DNA of 64,000 nucleotides. It comes from Cyrtodaria siliqua (Eukaryota; Mollusca; Bivalvia; Adapedonta; Hiatellidae). Positions 37,601-43,600 of this stretch are shown here, piece after piece. Position 1 is the stretch's first letter. The number at the start of each line of letters is the position of its first letter. The DNA lies in NCBI GenBank assembly GCA_037043455.1, contig JAWPHD010008245.1, positions 53,604 through 117,603 on the forward strand. Direction: 5' to 3'. The position numbers were made by a program, and so were the translations under genes. Below the pieces are notes generated by a model. It saw only the letters and a program-made list of their open reading frames with translations. It made no database searches and was not told the DNA's origin.

Positions 37601-40600
37601 TTGCTTTAAATGATTTTATCAATATGCCATATATGGTAAAAAGGCGCGATGACGTCATCAATACAAGATGGCTGCCTCCATTTGATATTTTTTGCAAATT
37701 TTCAAAAGGTCATATCTCCTGTATTTTTTATGATATTTTGATAATTCTTTCACCGTTTTCCTGGGCTTTTAAATGAAAGTATTTTGAGGACAGTGCAACA
37801 TCCGCTTTAAATTTTGGGCCTTTTTTACGTTTAACCAGTCAACTTTTCGAAGAAATGACGAGCTACTCTACTCGCCCGAGCTACTTACTCGCCTGAGCTA
37901 CTCTACTCGCCCGAGCTACTCTACTCGCCCCAGCGTCAGTTAACCTTTTTCGGTAAGCTCATAGAAACTGCTTGACAGAATTCAATGAAAATTCATACAT
38001 GTATTTGGAATAAATAGATGACATGACACACACAAGTTACATAACTCTGCAACCTATTTTGACAAAGTTATGCCCCTTTTTTATACTAAGTCAAATTGTT
38101 TAATACAGGAAGTTGGAAAATGACATAAGGTAAAAACACCATTCAACCATCAACCTAAACAGGGTACGAAACGCCTAATGGCCAGGGTAAATACCGTAAA
38201 ACATCATAGTAACAGGGGCTGGACTTAAAAATAAAAAGGTCAATGATGCTTAAATGAAAGTTTGTAAACATTTTAGTAACTAAAAACAATGGAGTTTGCA
38301 GTTTGCCGAGATGACATTTAAGTGCATTTGTTTAAAAACAAAATGCCATTCTATTAAAAACAAGAGGCCCAAGAGGGTCTGTGGACGCTCTACTGGCTAA
38401 AACGGCTCTTACATCAAGGGTTGTCGACATAAAATTCCCATCAATACTTCTTTTAACACGTTGCAAAAACAACAGGGATAGGATGGCCTTAGATCGCTCA
38501 CCTGGTAATCATGGGCAATGTCTGCTGTGTCTAGTCTGGCATGGGTATTTTTTAATTTGTCCCACTTTCTTCTATGAATGAAATTTCATAAACATGGGTG
38601 GGGGGTTTATATTAACATTCTAAACAAATATGGTAAAGGTCAGATAAAAAATGAAGTAACTACAGATTTAACAAAGGAAAATACAATACAGCATTTTTCA
38701 ACAAATCAAGGGCCATAACTCTGTCGTTACTAAAAAGATCTGTTTTCAAACTTGTCCAAGATGTCATTGATATACCGCTCTTTGCACAACTAGACATCTT
38801 ACAGATGCTTCCTGCCAAGTTTCGTCAAAATCCAACAAGGTGTTTAGGAGTAGCGCCGAAAAGAAATTTAAAAGTAAAAATGTCAAGGGGCCGTAACTCC
38901 CAACAAAAATCAACAAACCGAAAAAAACGCAACAGGCACAACTAGATAGCAATGCTTCCTGGCGTTAACAAAAAAAAATTAAAATGTAATTAAAAACAAG
39001 AGGTCAATGACCTTGAAGCTCTACTGATCGATTTTGATTTCAGGAAGTAGTCGCTACAAACTGTTATTTTGAAAATCTATTTTTAGCTGTGGTGGCCATC
39101 TTGAATTTCCGGCCGACCTGAAATTTTGCTAGGATCAATTAGACATCAAGAGCAAGATTCCTGTGAAGTTTCATGAAAATCCGTCAAGTAGTTTCAGAGG
39201 AGTAGTCGCTACAAGTTTTCATTATATAACTCTATGTAAACAAAGATGGCCACTGACAGCCATGTTTAACATTGAATCAAAATAATGTTCAACTCGGATA
39301 ACCATCATGTCATGCTGATCATTTTAGAAAAAGTCCCATATCAATATCTCTTATAGTTTTCAAGAAGTAGTCGCTACAAAACTTATTTTTTAAAAATCTA
39401 TTTTTTACTGTGGCGGCCATCTTGAATTTCCGGCCGACCTGAAATTTTTCTAGGATCAACTACACATCAAGAGCAACATTCCTGTGAAGTTTCATGAACA
39501 TCCGTCAAGTAGTTTCAGAGGAGTAGTCGCTACAAGTTTTTACTATATAACTCTATGTAACCAAAGATGGCCACTGGCAGCCATGTTTAACGTCGAATCA
39601 AAATAATTTTCCACAAGGATCTACATCATGTCATGCTCATCATTTTAGAAAAAGTCCCATATCAATATCACTTATAGTTTTCAAGAAGTAGTCGCTACAA
39701 ACTTATTTTTTAAAAATCTATTTTTAGCTGTGACGGCCATCTTGAATTTCCGGCCGACCTGAAATTTTTCTAGGATCAATTAGACATCAAGAGCAACATT
39801 CCTGTAACGTTTCATGACAATCCGCCAAGTAGTTTCAGAGGAGTAGTCGCTACAAGTTTTTACTATATAACTCAATGTAAACAAAGATGGCCGCTGGCAG
39901 CCATGTTTAACGTCGAATCAAAACGATTTTCGACAAGGATCAACATCATGTCACGCTGATCATTTTAGAAAAAGTCCCATATCAATATCACTTATAGTTT
40001 TCAAGAAGTAGTCGCTACAAACTTGTATTTTGAAAATCTATTTTTAGCCATGGCGGCCATCTTGAATTTCCGGCCGACCTGAAATTTTGCTAGGATCAAT
40101 TAGACATCAAGAGCAACATTTTTGTGAAGTTTCATGAAAATCCGTCAAGTAGTTTCAGAGGAGTAGTCGCTACAAGTTTTCATTATATAACTCTATGTAA
40201 ACAAAGATGGCCGCTGGCAGCCACGTTTAACGTCGAATCAAAACGATTTTTGATAAGGACCAACATCATGTCATGCTGATCATTTTAGAAAAAGTCCCAG
40301 TTCAATATCACTTATAGTTTTCAAGAAGTAGTCGCTACAAACTTGCATGAAAATCTATTTTTAGCCATGGCGGCCATCTTGAATTTCCGGCCGACCTGAA
40401 ATTTTGCTAGGATCAATTAGACATCAAGAGCAACATTTCTGTGAAGTTTCATGAAAATCCATCAAGTAGTTTCAGAGAAGTAGTCGCTACAAGTTTTCAT
40501 TATATAACTCTATGTAAACAAAGATGACCGCTGGCAGCCATGTTTATCGTCAAATCAAAACGATTTTCGACAAGGACCAACATCATGTCATGCTGATCAT

Positions 40601-43600
40601 TTCAGAAAAAGTCTCATATCAATATCACTTATAGTTTTCAAGAAGTAGTCGCTACAAACTTGTATTTAAAAAATCTATTTTTAGCTTTGGCGGCCATCTT
40701 GGATTTCACATCAACATGAATTTTTGCTAGGATCAACTAGACTTCATGGGCAACATTTTTGTAAAGTTTTATGAATATCCATCCAGTAGTTTCAGAGGAG
40801 TAGTCGCTACAAATAAAAGTTAACGGACAGACGGACAGACGGACAGACAGACGGACGGATGGACGACGGACGCCGCACCACGGCATAAGCTCTGCTGATC
40901 TCTGATCAGTAGAGCTAAAAATATATATTTAAAAAAAATTAAAAAAAAATCAATCCATAAATCAAATAAAACAAAAATATCAAAAAAAGTATAATAAAAT
41001 AAAAAATAAATAATAATGAAAAAAAACAAAAAAAAACACCTTGGTAAAGATCAGATGAAAAATTACAGCGACATCGTATTAACGAGGCAAAATATAGCAT
41101 TTTTAACTAAATCAAGGGCCATAAATCCGGTGTTACTGGTCCGGTCTGGCTGGTTTTCGAACTTGTCCGAGCTTTCATTGATATTAACAATCTGTTAAAG
41201 TTTGGTAAAGATCGGATGAAAAATGAAGGCCCTTGGCCAGTAGAGCTAAAAATCATCAGCTCCAAAAAGTAGGTCAAGGTCATAGATGAAATCTATGTCA
41301 AAAAAGAATATTTTTTCTTCCAAAGATTAAGCTATAAATTAGGTTTAAAACATCTAGTGCATAATTATAGTTCATGAGAAAGTGATGTAAATATAACAAT
41401 TAAAGTTATCTGCCCTTTACTTGGATGGTGAAGGTCACATCCACATTTGCTTTATCACATTTGCTTTAATCATCAGCTCCAAAAAGTAGGTCAAGGTCAT
41501 AGATGAAATCCATGCGTCCAAAAAGATGCACTACCCAAGACACCACTATGTCAAAAAAGAATATTTTTTCTTCCAAAGATTAAGCTATAAATTAGGTTTA
41601 AAACATCTAGTGCATAATTATAGTTCATGAGAAAGTGATGTAAATGTAACAATTAAAGTTATCTGCCCTTTGCTTGGACGGTGAAGGTCACATCCAAATT
41701 TGCTTTATCACGTTGCAATGTATCACTCAAGATACAACTATAAGCAAAGTTTGAAAGGTCTTAGTGCATACAGTTTGTGAAAAAGTGACCTAAACGCCAA
41801 AGCTGAAGGTAAACATTATACGGTTATCTGGCCTTTGCTTAGAGAGTCAAGGTCACATCCACATCTGCTTTGTCACGTTGCGAAATACCAACCTAGATAC
41901 AACTATAAACAAAGTTCGAAAGGTGTAGTGCATACAGTTTGCGCAAAATTGACCTCAACGCAAAAGTTGTAAAATTATAAAGTTATCTGCCCTTTGCTTG
42001 GAGGGTCAAGGTCACTTCAACATTTGCTTTGTCACGTTGCGATGTACCGCTCAAGTTACAACTTTAAGCAAAGTTTGAAAGGTCTAGTGCATACAGATTG
42101 TGAAAAAGTGACCTAAACGCAAAAGTTGAACCTAAAAATTATTAAGTTATCTGCCCTTTGCTTGGAGTGTCAAGGTCACTTCTACATTTGCTCTGTCACG
42201 TTGCGATGTACCACCCAAGATACATCTATAAGCAAAGTTTGAAAGGTCTAGTGCATACAGTTTGTGAGAAAATGACCTAAACGCAAAACTTGAATGTTAA
42301 AAAACAACACCTATGTCTCTTTTTTTCTTCGAATGGCGAGACAAAAACATACTTGCCAAACATATTATGAAGAGAAATCGGTAGAATGGCATGCGACGTA
42401 GCATCCCCCCCCCCCCCCCCCCCCCCCACCCACCCCACAAAAATGGTGTAAAACTGTGCACTCTCCAGCATTCTGAGACATAAATTAACTACACAATTTT
42501 CAAGAGACAAAAGGAAAAAATCTAAATGATGTCACCACTGACGGGATAGAAATTTACATGATAAAACAAAATACAGGGGCGGATAAGCAAGTGCAACTCT
42601 ACAGGCATGTGTACATCCTAGCAGACACGCGTATTACACTCCCAGTGATGTCTACCGGACTTGGAACCATACAAATCGCATCCTAAAATATTTTTGACTG
42701 AAAATTTCGCAAAGCGGTATGAATGCTTATTAAAATCGGTAGGCGGTAGTAGCCTTCAGAAATTGGTAGTTTACCGCGTGAATCGATTGAGTTGGCAAGT
42801 ATGGAATAACTGGTAAACACTTTTTTAACTGAAATACACTACTTAATTAGCTAACTTATAACAAATGCAGTATAGTTATATAAATATTTGATATTTGATT
42901 TTGTGACATTAGTCACTGATTTTTGTCATATTTAATTACGGTACCAAAAAACAAAGTAAGTTTACTATTAAATGATTTTGTATTCTAAATTTATCCTAAT
43001 TTTAATAATATATTAAGAAAAGAAATCATTGACAGATAACAGTCTATTAAATCATTTTAGAATTATTTTATTATTAGAATTTTGTGTTTCTGTGTTTCAA
43101 GAACCTCATTACTAAATGTCCAGTAAAACCTGTGTGTTCTGAGAATGTAATGAGCTTTAAATTAACTGGTTTCATTGGTCCAATTTTTATCACTGAACCA
43201 ATCAAAATGCTTCATTTATATTTTTGCTTTGGTCGCTTCTATCATGACATCACTTTCATGCTATTATGATGCAACTCAGTGTGTTCTCAGAACTGAATGA
43301 GCCTTTTAATTGCTGTGAGAAACAGATTAAGAATGTTTGTATCACTCATTGAGTAATGAGTTTCTTGAAACAAAGAATCACAAAATTCTAAAAATAAAAT
43401 AAATCTAAAATGATTTAATAGACTGTTAGATATGTGTCTGAATAGGACATCTTTGTTTTCTGAACTGGGCATATTGGCAATGTTATAACAAGTTTAGCCA
43501 ATCATTTCGGGGAATTTACGGGACAGATATTTCAGCATCTTTATTTACATGTACGTTTTCCCCGTGGCGCAGAAAAGTTTGCATTTGTATGAGTCATCAT

